Shown here piece after piece: positions 35,743 through 47,265 of a DNA stretch of 64,000 nucleotides (positions are counted from its first letter, which is position 1; each line of letters opens with the position of its first letter). The translations under genes and the position numbers were made by a program. The notes beneath the pieces are model-generated. The model did no database searches, was not told where the DNA came from, and saw only the letters and a program-made list of their open reading frames with translations. The stretch is from Volvariella volvacea V23 (lineage: Eukaryota; Basidiomycota; Agaricomycetes; Agaricales; Pluteaceae): NCBI GenBank assembly GCA_000349905.1, contig KB722745.1, forward strand, positions 75,233 through 139,232. Reading direction: 5' to 3'.

Positions 35743-36323
35743 ATGGGTTTCTGGGACACCACCAAAGCACCATTCACTCGCGACGGCGCCGCCACTCGGG
35801 TTTTCGAGAAGATCCCTGTCGTGGGCCACATCACCGCCGGCGTGCAGCTCCTCAGTGGCAATCGCGAGCATGCTAAGCGAGCCCTGGCCACGAGCACCAA
35901 CTCACTCATATCGACAGGAGGAGCGGTGGCCGGGTTTATGGTTGCTGGGCCGCCATTGTGACTGAGGGTCAACATCAAGCGGCAAAGGATCTCATGGATT
36001 TCTGCGCAGCTGCCAGTGAGCAATACAAAAATGTGGAGTGCCAGGTTGGCGACCTAGTAAACACCTTGGCCAACTGGCTCGACGTCGTAACCGCACCAGG
36101 GGAACTCCACCAGCCGGCGTTGGACTATTGGAACGGTCAGAAGACGATTTATTACGAGAAAATTTTGAAAAATAGGGCTAATATCTATGGCAAGATGACC
36201 AAAGAACAGGAACATGACTTTGGTGACTACCTGAATGCGCAGTTGTACTATGCAATCAAAAAACTGGATGAGAAGATGAGAGACGAGTATGCGTATGGTT
36301 GGTTTCCGGACACCGACCCCTAG
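35743..36323 (+). pseudogene. glycine-zipper family copy B, internally deleted
   Basis: The N-terminal module is intact (MGFWDTTKAPFTRDGAATRV, EKIPVVGHITAGVQLLSGNR, TNSLISTGGAVAGFMVAGP) but ends at a TGA at 35959-35961. Four bases earlier, in another frame, the C-terminal domain begins with IVTEGQHQAAKDLMDF and runs to YGWFPDTDP at 36323. Compared with copy C, the whole glycine-zipper tail, the middle Gly-rich region, the intron and the linker (several hundred bases) are missing at about 35950, and the join is out of frame. This is a deletion pseudogene unless translated as two short proteins. The 3' flank (GAGTATTT and AAATAGCAATTCTCAG) still matches copy C. Confidence 0.75.
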
Positions 36324-36695
36324 TGTTTGCTATACCGCATTTAAATCTGGAGTATTTATATAAATAGCAATTCTCAGCTCCCATTTTTGTTAGTATCGCC
36401 CTCTCAGACATCGTAAAATAGTTCAATATATCGTGTACCAAATTCAGGACAGAACGACGTGTGTGGCGCTCCTTGAAAAATAATGCAAACATGAAATAAC
36501 ATGAGAAATCCGCACTTATAGGTTTCTGCGATGAACTTGAGGATATCGCCATGTACCAAGTTGTTTACCTAGTTAAGGTACATTTCCGTTACTGCACAAC
36601 GTGAAGAATGTCAGGCATCAACAAACGCTGGACTGCCAGTGAAAGCACAAATGTGCTCAAGCCCGTGGGGTAGCCTGCAACACGTCAAGTCATTG

Positions 36696-36724
36696 CACAA
36701 CACCGACTACATACTACCTGTCGC
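36696..36724 (+). repeat. upstream repeat unit 2 of the glycine-zipper tandem duplication
   Basis: CACAACACCGACTACATACT and flank, matching 35510-35538. It marks the 5' side of the duplicated segment about 0.24 kb before copy C. Confidence 0.65.
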
Positions 36725-36964
36725 GTACCCGGTGCCTCTTCAAGGTCGCCTGCAGGGGGAGTGTAGTGGTGTATTTAAATAAACTGGTCTCGGGGGTGAA
36801 CATTTCAATATCGCATTTCCTGACCGCGTTGCCAATAATCTCACATCTCACATCTGCCCCACCTATTTAATTATTACCTCTCAAGCCCCAGTTTCTGAGC
36901 GTACGTACAACTCAAACCATTGCCCTCACTCCCCACTAATACCCTCCAATAGGGAACATCCTCC

Positions 36965-38058
36965 ATGGGCTTCTTCGACGACATTGCAGACACCTTCTCC
37001 CGCGACGGCTCCGCCACCCGATTCCTCGAATCCCTTCCCATCATCGGGCGCATCACCGCCGGCGTACAATACCTCTCTGGAAACCCCGAACACGCCAAAC
37101 GCGCGCTCGCGAGCAGCACAAAGTCGCTCATCTCCACTGGAGGCGCGTAGTGGGGTTCATGGTCGGCGGACCGGTAGGTGCCGTTGCCGGAGGAGCACTC
37201 GGGTCGGCTGGTGGGTTGGGCAGCGAATATGGTATTGCACAGACTATTGAGGATAAGCAGGTCAAGGGCGATGTTGGAGAGATTTCCCTGGGGAGAGCTG
37301 CGGCGGAGATTGTTATAGGCGGAGCGGCTGGGTTTATGGGAGGTGGGGGTGTGGTGGGGGTGGGGAAGGCGGGATTGGAGGCGTCGAAGGAGGCCGGCAA
37401 GCATATTGGTAAGGAGCTTATCATCCAGATGGGCAAAGGGCTGGTTCAGACTGGTGCTGGTACGGTTGGGAAGGCGGGAACTGCTGGTATAATTGGGGAT
37501 GCTACCAAGTAAGCTCTGGGGGAGTTGTCATGAGGGTGCAGGTTGCTGATATTTGTCTTGTCTTTCCTTTTTCGAAGGCAGGCATTTATGGCTACTAATA
37601 GCCAGCGTCCACAGGCAAACGAAGGTGACGGGCCAAACATCTCGCAGAAAGAGCCTAAGAAAGAAAAGCCGAAGCTGAAGCAGGAAAGAATTGTAACAGA
37701 GGGCCAACAGGGAGCAGCGGAAGAGCTCATGGAAGTATGCGCATTTGTTAACGAGCAATTCCTGAATGTCGAAAGCGGCGTTGGGGATTTAGTCAACACC
37801 CTGGCCCACGGGCTCGACGTCATGATCTGTAAGGGGAACCGCTGGGACCCGGCGAATGAGTACTATCTGGGTCAGAAGATAGTTTGCAGCACGAAACTCT
37901 TGGTGAACAGAGAGAAGATTGATGGCAAAATGACTGCGCAACAAGGACTCGAATTTGATGGGTATATGAATGCGCAGTTACACAATGCAATTGTAAAATT
38001 GAACGATAAGATGCAACAGGAGATCGAGTACGGTTGGTTCCCGGACACCGGCCTCTAG
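36965..38058 (+). pseudogene. glycine-zipper family copy C, full-length architecture with one frameshift
   Basis: This copy shows the complete plan of the family. The N-terminal module (MGFFDDIADTFSRDGSATRF, IIGRITAGVQYLSGNPEHAK, KSLISTGGA) meets a TAG at about 37147-37149. The next frame continues exactly where the paralogues do (VGFMVGGPVGAVAGGALGSA) through a Gly-rich segment of about 120 residues to GIIGDATK. Comparison with copy B shows one G missing at the junction. An intron (37509-37577, GTAAGC to CGAAG) then joins in phase to a charged linker (KEPKKEKPKLKQERIVTEGQ) and the helical C-terminal domain ending YGWFPDTGL. Apart from the one base the gene would be open and spliced, about 360 codons. 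It is a young pseudogene, a real null allele, or a base-call error. Function unknown. Confidence 0.7.
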
Positions 38059-40892
38059 TGCCAGCTTCTACACTCAATTTCGAGTATTTTTACAAATAGC
38101 AATTCTCAGACCTCACTTTCCTTGGTACCACCCTCCTGTACAAACACAGTATACAACACTTTAATATGAACGACGAATAATTCTCGGGAATACATCGAGC
38201 ACACCGCCACCAACGAGCATATACACAAAAATGACCGACGCGTCGGAAAATTAATTGTACCCTCACCATCCCATCCCGTTAACGTCTTGCCAACCCAGAC
38301 GGCATTACTATCAATTCTCGAGATACGCCCGTGATTTTCCTTTCATCCCTTCTTTTGTCCCCTTAGGGCGTAGTACGTGTACCAATCCATGGCATCACAC
38401 TCATTCATGTTCAGGGAAGCAAACTCGCAACTTTCATATCGCCGGAGGGCCCTTTGCTTAAGCCTACCTCCCTTCTTTTAATTTAATTTCCCTCGTCTTT
38501 CCTGTTACTTTTTTTGCTAGCGCTGCCGTTATCGTTATCGATGCCGACTGTACGTATATGCCAGTGGTGCGGTGACCCTGCCATGCGTGGTTAACCCTCG
38601 GGTTCATTCAGTGGCACCGTGACGGCCACCTGGAAGCAACGTGCGCAATCGATTTCTGATTTTGAATGGGCTTGGATGACATTGTCTTGTCGGTCGTGGT
38701 TGGATTCAAGGGTAAATGTCAAAGGGGACTAAAAGTTGTACGCCAAGGTGCTAGGTGGAATCCTAATTTCGTTACGGTATATGGTACACACAACTCTGGT
38801 CGCGTCATTGCATACGCGAGGTTCAGATGCACAACTATCTCAAAGCTCGTTGTATAGGGCGCGTATGTGCGAGACGCGTGTTTTAGGTCGTCTATTGAGT
38901 CATCACCGTTGATTATACGTATTCTAGATACCAGATACCTCTCGCATTCATCCCTTGGGCAAATCACAATCGCCGTCACGGGCGGGAGGTATCGATCTCA
39001 CCACTATCTGCGCAGCCACCCAGCCAGCGCTGTCCTACCCTATCACGATCAATGCAAGGGACCGAAAGACGTCAACAGAACGGAAGTGACGAAGCCGAAA
39101 CAAAATGATCGCTGTTCGGAGCAGGTACTGCCTCATCTCGTCATGGTTAATCCCATATCTCCTTATCTCGCCGTTCCGTTCATTCATTCGTTCATTCACT
39201 AGGAAATGAAGCGGTATCAAGTATTAATCATCAGGTTTATGCCCTGCTTGTGACCTATTGTATTCCATGTATGTGTCAGGCGTTATGTTCAGGCGTGGAG
39301 ATTAGGTTCATATCTCCTTCCTAGATGCGCATGAGCGTTGTTGTGGGTCAGTGGCGCCAGAGCACTTCCCAGACGAAGATTGGGTAATCACTGGGTCCTG
39401 TATTCATGATCGTGGGTGCTATATATGTATTAGGAACAGCGTCCTGAAGGTTTTGGATTGTTCTTGGAGCTCGGCAGTGGCGGTAACGGAGAGTGGGAGG
39501 TGCGGTCAGTTGAGCTGGGGAGAAAAGGTGGTGAGCGAATGTAAAGAGAGTAAGACGGCGATGAGGATGAAGAGGAGTTGTAGGCAGTTACTAGTATAAC
39601 ACATGAATAAATCCAACCTAAGCTTCCATTATATGTATGCACGGAAAGATGAAGTGCGTACCCGCGGTTGAAGCGCCTCTTGTCGCGTCGGTATACAGTC
39701 AGGTTCAGAGGACCTGCAGAGCTTGAATCCGAACCTTGCTCTCTTCAAGTTTGAGGGACTTACGCATTCGACGCTTGGAACAGAAGCATCGGGTAATGAG
39801 CGACGACAGGCAGGAAGACGGGAAGAGTGTATCGTGCTTTCATGCGGCGGCTAATGCGCATATACCCGACTCTCCGACTGTGTAGCGCTTCGCGCTTAGT
39901 ATAGCCACGGGATACACCCATGCGTTCGAGGTACCAGTGTGGGGAGATGATACCCGTGCGCATTGATGTACGGGTTTTTGTGGGTTCCATCCGAGACGCA
40001 AGTCGAGTGTCCAGAGGACATGAGAAATCTGGTTTGCAAGTGGCAAACGCGCATTAATATTGTCAGAGGCCATGCGAGGACGACAGGAGCCCCGCACTCG
40101 GAAACGGTGGTGATGGTTATCATGTCTGTACAGAATGCTGCATCGTCTGTCAGAACTCACGGTATCGATTGAAATGGAACAATACAGCACGGTGTTGTTG
40201 GTGTTTTTATTCCCACTCGAAAAATTTCAGTGATGTCGTACAATATAGGTCACCTACCACGTAGCCAACAAGCGAGGCATTTTTGTCTTTGTGTTTATCG
40301 CAAAATCGATGAAACGATAGGCAGGACAAATCGTCGCCGGACTGACATGACAGGTGTAATGTACGCCATGCGCGCACGTTATTATTCAGGGCACACCTTG
40401 TATAGGGCGATTGGACGCGATTTCGCTCTATTTATTGATGGCATTGTTGGGCTGATAAGCTGGCTGTGAAAAACACCCTGTCATCGGCATGACGCCCCTT
40501 GTTGCTCTGCGCGGTGGGCGCTGCGAGGGTCGTATGCTGTGACTCTTATCAGCGGCGGTGAACGTGATAACGATGGCGGGCGAATGGGACGAGTGCTGCT
40601 CGCCGCCCCTAAAGCCATTGGGCATAAATTCTGATTTAATATGAAATTGATACCCGAGAATGGAAGGGATCATCGGATCCTGGCGATCGGGATCGGGATC
40701 TGGATCCGGGATTCAGCTGCCCAGTATGGAAAGCGGGCCAGGAACGGAAATGAGAGCGTCGCAGAGCCCGTTGAAAATCGCCAATTGAGCGAGTGGGCTT
40801 CCTTGTGGCCAGTCTTTCCCTTCCTTTTCGTTCCTTTCGACTCTGAGGCACCTGATTTTCCGCAGAGCCCGCGCTCACGATCGTTGCCCACA
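38059..40892. other. intergenic region of 2.8 kb
   Basis: 3' flank of copy C and promoter side of the Kre6-like gene. No gene, repeat array or mobile element was recognised; openings up to 116 codons look like chance. Confidence 0.5.
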
Positions 40893-43800
40893 ATGACCCG
40901 GCCCAGCGCCAACGAGCACGACGAGCAGTCGCTCATCCCGCCCCATCCCCAGTTCCTCAACGACCCCGGCTCCAGCCCCACTCCCGACGACCCCAGCCGC
41001 TACTCCGCCAACTCGTCCGCCTTTGGCTACCACTCCCGCAACACCTCCGCCGCCCTCTCCTCCTACATGGACTCTCCGCCCATCACCCCGCGCAGCGGCA
41101 CCTTCAACACCTACTCCCCGCCCCCGGGCCACCGCGACAGCGGCAACCCCTTCTCCCCGCCCGCGAGCGTCGTCAGCTTCTCCATCCCCGACAGAGACTC
41201 CATGCACCGCGACTCGGCCCACATCCCCAGCTACCCCTCCTTCGACGCCGGCGCAAACGCAGGCGGGCGGAGCACACCCCGCAGCGGGCTCATGTCCCGC
41301 GCCACGAGCGCCTCCGACCTGCCTGCCCGCTCCCCGCCCTCGTCCTACGCCGGCAGCCGTCCCGGCACAGCAGCCACGTCCAGCATGGGCCCAGGGGAGT
41401 TTTATCCCCCCGTCCCGCCCCTGCCTGTGCCCTACGGCCGGTCCTCGTCGCCCAGGATCAGAGAGTCCTTCCGCGCGCCGCCGCCGCGTCCGCTGACGAT
41501 GACCTCCGTCGCGAACCTCTCCTCCAAAGTCGGGCGGCAGCGCCTCAAGTCGACGATGCTCTCCGTCACCGCGCCGGACGGCGTCATCCCCAAGCCGTGG
41601 CTGGAAAGGGCGAACCAGGACAAGCGGATGAGGCTCGCGTACTGGATCACGTACGGCGCGATCTTGCTCGGGTTCGCGGCGGGCGCGGTGCGGTGCTTCC
41701 TCGGGTGGACGACGATTGACATGTTGGACGATAGTCGGCTGTGTATGGTGATGGATGAGAACTTTGATCGGGGGGCGGATGCGATTTTTGGTGAGAATGG
41801 CGCGTTTTTGAGGGAGGTTGATATGAGTGGATTTGGGTAGGTGTCGTTTCGTTGTCGTTTCTTTTGTGTGGTGGTGGTGGTGCAGAGAAGGGAGCGAGGA
41901 CGGGTCCTCGTGGTGCTGTGCCCTTTTTTATCGTCTCGCGCGGTTGGCGGGCTCCACTTTGCCGAGGACGAATGGATACCGTATTGGTCGATCTCTCTCG
42001 TCCTACCACTCCATCTCCTCTACCTCATTCATTCGAAACAACATACTAACAACTTATTTTCCTTTTTCTATCGCGTGCTACCAACCACGCCCTCCACCAA
42101 ACCACCACCCAAAATGACGCCTCCAGCAACGGCGAATTCCAAATGACGACCGACTCTTCCAACAACTCGTACGTCTACAACTCGATGCTCTACCTCGTCC
42201 CGACCCTCACCGCGGACAACATCGGCCCCGACGCGATCACGAACGGGTACGTCTACAACATCACCGGGTGCACCTTCAACCAGACCCACGGCTTCTCCTA
42301 CACCGACGCCGGCGGCTCGACCGGGTACGGCATCCCCGGCATCGCGCCGGGCAATGGGACCGACGCGGAGGAGAACTTTGATCTGGCGGGGTATTTGAGG
42401 GCGTGCTCGGCGGTGAGCAATAGTACCAGTGGGAGCGTGATCAATCCCGTGCAGAGCGCGAGGCTGAACACGAGGAGGTCGGTGAGCATTCGGTATGGGC
42501 GGGTGGAGGTGAGGGCCAAGTTGCCGACTGGGTGAGTGGGTGGCGTGTGTGGTTTTGAGAGTGGGGTGCTGACCGGCGTGCATTTCTTTTTACTATGTAC
42601 TGCATGTTCGCGGTCTGATAACTACTAGTGACTGGGTACGTCCTCCGCTCTCCACTTCCCGACTTGCTCACACACTCTACCAGCTCTGGCCCGCAATCTG
42701 GATGTTGCCCGTCGACAACACCTACGGCCCCTGGCCCACAAGCGGTACGTTCCACCACCGGCACCTTGCCTGGGTCCACGCTCATATCAATCTAGGTGAA
42801 ATCGACATTATGGAATCAAGAGGAAACGGCCCCCGCTATCCCCACCAGTAAGCCCCCTCCCCTCCCTCCTTCCCACTTCCGGTAATCAAACTCACGTTTT
42901 CTCGTCGCAGGGGCTCCAACACCGTCCGCGGCTCGCTCAACTGGGGCCCGCTGACGTGGCTGAATGCGGTGTACAAGACCTACGGGTGGTGGACGGAGCG
43001 GAGGGGGCGGTACGATCGCGAGTGGCATACGTATGGGCTGGAGTGGACGGAGGATTTCATGTGAGTGCCTCGTCCCCGGACTGACCGGCTTTTCGCTGTG
43101 ATTTCGGTTTCGTTTGTTGGCTTTTTCTTTTTGCTTCCGGGTTTCTGTCGTTCGATGCCCTTTTCTTCTCTCACATTTGGGACTGGGATTGGGATTGGGA
43201 CTGAGGCTGCGACGGGTTTGTTTGTGCCTCGGGTGCAGCGGTGAAGCGAAGCATGCGTCTTCGCACTCGTCCCTCGTCCCTCAGGCTTGCACATTCACAT
43301 TCACTTGAATGTTCGCTTTTTCCCGTCCTCCCTTACTCCCCCGCCCTGATCGTCGCCATACCCGAGAAGCGAGAAGCGAGAGGTGCAAGGCACGGCGGGT
43401 GGGCAGGCGGGCGCCGAGGATAGGTTTATTCGACCCTTGGCGCTATTTGTTTTACGTTTTATGTTTTGTGTTCTTTTGAATGTTTGTTCTGTTGGAATAA
43501 TCCGAGGCTTCGAGGCTTTGAGGCTTCCTGGAATGTTTGGTCTCCTGACTCTTCGTTGGGAGGGAGGAGGGAAGGCGTGTAGAGAAGGGTGGCGTCTGTC
43601 TATCCAGCCCTAGAACAAACGACCTCACCCCTCATTTCTCGATATTTCCTTATTCCTCACTTTTCGAAATCACTTTATCGCCCCCCTTCCTTCTCCATCG
43701 AAATTCACTTTACTCACGCGTGTATTCTGTCTTTTTTCTTCTTGATCATAACCGTACAGCCGCATCTATGTCGACAACAAGCTGAAGCACATGATGGAAC

Positions 43801-45903
43801 ACAAGATCAAAAAGTCGTTTTGGGACCTGGGCGATTTCCCGGGCGTGGTGCAGAACGGATCGGATGCGATTATTTTGCAGAATCCGTGGATTAATGGGAC
43901 CAAGGCTGCGCCGTTTGATCAACGTGAGTCTCCCTCACTGGCATACATACTCCCCTATGGTGTATGCTGAATGTCCGTTTTTGTAGGCTTTTATTTGATT
44001 TTGTCGCTTGGCGTTGGAGGGAGGAACGGATGGTTCCCGGATGGGAACGAGAAACCTTGGTTGAATGAGTCGCCGTGTAAGTCTATCCATTCTCGACTTG
44101 ACTTCTTTTTTTTTTGTTTGCTCTTCTCTCCTCTTTTATCCTCGTTTCTGGTTTCGCTCGCGTTGGCTTTTTTGGGAGGAGCTTGTCCCGTCGTTTTTCT
44201 TCCGCGATGAAGACGATACCCGCGAACCTTTTTTTTCCTTCCCCACTTCGAGCTGGAGCTAGAGAAGGCACAATTGGTTGGCTAGCTGAAGGCTATACAG
44301 CTATACCTATCGTCACGCTCGTGGGTTATTATATCATGGAGTGCTACGTCACAGTGCGGCGGTGGGGTAGAGATGCCCGATACCGAGACTTTAACGCGTC
44401 GCTTCACGTCTGCCGCTGTGGATACTTTTACTTTTATTTTGGCTTTGGCTCTGGCTTTACCTTTGGCCCGTCGTCTTCGCTGGTGCTTGGAGCGTCCCCG
44501 CGTCTTCCTTGCGATTGTCTAAAAGGCATAGAGGATGGTGGGCATCCTCGTCCGCATGCGTATATGCATATGCACTAAGAGGAGCGGGAAGGCAATCTCT
44601 TCCTAGTGTCTTATTCGCTTAATCCCGAGGGCAAGGAGGGAGAAGGTTGGCACACCGGTGCTTCGTGCGAATCCCTCTCAGTACCTTCCACATCCACATC
44701 TAGTCTTCCCATCATCCGTCAGATGTTTGACGTGCATCTTCCTTTCCTTTGCACTCGACCCGAGTCGGTGTTCTCTGCGTGCTTGGGTTTGGGTTGTGCG
44801 TTTGCTATCCTGGGTCTCTCGTGCTACTGCTGGGATGGGATATTTGGTTGTGTTTCTTTTTTCATCTCTGGTTATTTCTTGATGGTTTGTTGCTTTGAAA
44901 TCCTCCTGGATTTTGTTGTTGTCTTTTCCTGGGGATATGCGTTATGCGTCATTGGCGAGTGCCGTCGGCTCTACCATACACCACACCTCTGCCACATTAC
45001 ATCCCGCCACGCCACGCCACCCGACGACGTGCACCACATGGTCAAGTCAGGTCATATCTCGGTCATGACCAATATACGACCCATACAGGCGCTGGACATT
45101 TGACATGACGGGAGGCGGGGAAGCAGAAGACAAGGCAGACCTGCGGGGGAGGGAAGAGGGACGTCCCAATTTCCCCTCTTCCTTTCCTTTCCGTGTTTCC
45201 CTCCGAGTTTGTCGTCTTCCTTTCCGCATCGCTCGTCTCTTCGTTCGCTTCCTCGTTCTTTTTGTTTATTTGCCTTTTCCTGTCAACGAGCGGCATTTCT
45301 GCACGCAGCTGGAGCTGAAGCTTCGGCGGGTTGGTGGCTGGTGGCTGGCTGGTGGTGATGACGTGCGTCTTGGATGAACGGATGGAGAGGCGTGTATGTA
45401 TGCGCGCATCCCGTGTCATGTCTGAGATTCGAGAACTTGGGGATGGTGTTCCTTGACTCATCGAGGATGGGATGGGATGGGATGGAAGTGTGGATAAACT
45501 AAAACTCCGGGATTACTGGGATTTCGTTTGTCCCCTTCTGTTCTTGACCTTTGATTTCTCCTAGCTGCCTATCATTCTTCTTGGTTTTCTTTTTCCTTTT
45601 CCTTTTCCAGGTTCTGGGGCATTTCTTTCGATTTCGCTTATTAACTTGTTCTTTATCCTCGTTCTCCGCACCTTTCTGGACCTCTTCTGAATGACGTTAC
45701 TGACCAACATGTCCTCTATTCGTGTGTACAGACGCAATGGCAGATTTCTGGAGAAGAAGAGACGAATGGTACCCGACTTGGCCAACACAAGCTGACGAGA
45801 GAGCGTTCATCATGTACGTGTCCTCTCTCTATTTTTCCCCCGATGAGCTGAACATTAATGATTTTACAGTGACTCGGTCAAGATGTGGGAACTTTGCAAC
45901 TAA
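40893..45903 (+). CDS. Kre6/Skn1-type beta-glucan synthesis-associated protein (GH16 fold)
   Basis: Type II membrane protein of the secretory pathway needed for beta-1,6-glucan assembly in the yeasts. Exons: 40893-41836, 42127-42531, 42629-42635, 42684-42744, 42796-42847, 42911-43060, 43760-43923, 43987-44076, 45732-45813, 45870-45903; phases agree, giving 662 aa. A disordered Ser/Pro-rich cytosolic N-terminus (about 1-245) precedes one membrane helix (about 249-272, YWITYGAILLGFAAGAV). The lumenal GH16-like domain has RYGRVEVRAKLPTGDWLWPA and the catalytic-type motif GEIDIMESRGNGPR (Glu474, Asp476, Glu479 retained), then GRYDREWHTYGLEWTEDF and NGWFPDGNEKPWLNES. It ends in IDSVKMWELCN. The GDW codons come from a 7 nt exon. 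Introns 6 (699 nt) and 8 (1655 nt) are unusually long. The start at 40893 is chosen because upstream in-frame sequence looks untranslated; a longer form from 40641 cannot be excluded. Confidence 0.93.
42629..42635 (+). other. 7 nt micro-exon of the Kre6-like gene
   Basis: TGACTGG between CTACTAG and GTACGT. It completes Gly and supplies Asp-Trp of the conserved GDWLWPAIWML segment; without it the flanking exons cannot be joined in frame. Confidence 0.85.
44077..45731 (+). other. 1655 nt intron of the Kre6-like gene
   Basis: The donor GTAAGT and acceptor TGTACAG join NESP to AMADFWRRRDEWYPTWP through one split Tyr codon. The interior is T-rich with no convincing gene; a 165-codon opening at 44606-45103 is probably chance. 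Confidence 0.75.
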
Positions 45904-47265
45904 ACGTAAAATCCTAGGCCGAACGAAGCCCAATCCCCCGCCTCTCGCTCTCTTTTGCTTTCGTTCCATCGTATACCAGTTACATCCCCAGGATCATTGT
46001 ATATCAAGCAACTTGTGGTCTTGGGAACACACACGCACGCATATATAGCCCACTGGCTGTTGATTTCTACCACGGACGACCTCGTCTTTCCGGTTTCCCT
46101 TTTCCTTTTACATATCCCCCGCTGTCCTCGCCCTCGTTCTTGTTGGTGCTTGATCGTCCCCATCCTCCCCCACATCCTCGCTCTTAAATGTTGAATTCTC
46201 CTTTTCTCCCTCCCCGTCTGCTCTCTCCCACGTTACATACTGCTCTGCGCTTTTTGGTTATGCAAACACGAAAAACTACGCTATACGTTTAACACAATAC
46301 AATACACTACTTTCTTGCTTGCTGCTTTTTCCTTCTCTATGCTATTGTCTTTTTCCGCGTTTTTTCACGGTTGTGCTCTTCACGTCTACTTCTCCCTCGT
46401 TTATATGCAGACTCGAAGCCTGCTCCCGGTACATCCCCCTTGTGCGTTGGCATTTTGCATTTAGATACATGGCCCCTAGGGCTCTGAGCCTCCCGGTGGA
46501 GAAGAGCATCTCTGTTTCTGTCACTTGTTTTTTTTTGTGTGTGTTGGTCTTATTTAGTTGTCTTGTCAAGACGGACCTTTGTCGCTCTTTTTCTTACAAC
46601 GTCGCTCGTTTGAATCGGTTGATGACTATATGCAAGCGCTGATGGGTCGAGTGATTAAGTGAGATTTTATAATATTTGTGGTGTGCAAGTGGGTACAGTG
46701 TGAATGAATGAGTTGGGAAAGTTTGGGGATATAGTTTGGGATGTGGTATGTGTACAAGACGATGACGATGTGGGGTTGGATGAATACAGTGGGTACAGTG
46801 GGGATGATGGTGTATCGGAATGGTGACATCTACGTACATACTTCCTGACCAAATAAAGTGGGGGTGCTGAAGAAGAAGAAAAGGTGTTGGGATCAACTCA
46901 ACCCCCCACTCGCCATCACACTCCATAATGAAACGCCAATGACCACCGTATCCAGTCCGATGGAGGAAATGTCTCATTGTAAGACCACATGGGGGAAGGA
47001 AGGGCGGAATAGATGGTCCGGAACCTCACACGTCACTGACAGCGGTGGTGGTGGGGCCGAATCAATGGAGTAGTGGTCTAGTGCGCGGTGCGCATCCTTC
47101 TCGGCCTCTCAGGAGGGTTAAGGGTAGCCATTCAAAAAGAGGGTTGACTGGGGCAATGGTGGAGCGCTAGCGGGGAGGGAAGCCTTGAAGCGCAGCAATT
47201 ATGTCTGACCTCAAGAGCCATAGTTCCATATGTGGTAGAATGTGCGCAGATATATCGGGGGGAGG
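45904..47265. other. 1.36 kb convergent spacer
   Basis: 3' flanks of the Kre6-like gene (+) and the Cys-rich gene (-). No further gene was recognised. Confidence 0.45.

Noticed and set aside
39728..39745. GGTTCGGATTC on the minus strand as a possible tRNA T-loop
   Set aside because: The T-stem does not pair and no other tRNA parts are present.
44606..45103. 165-codon ORF in the long Kre6 intron as a nested gene
   Set aside because: It is T-rich low-complexity sequence giving hydrophobic residues, with no motif or start context; it is best explained as intron.
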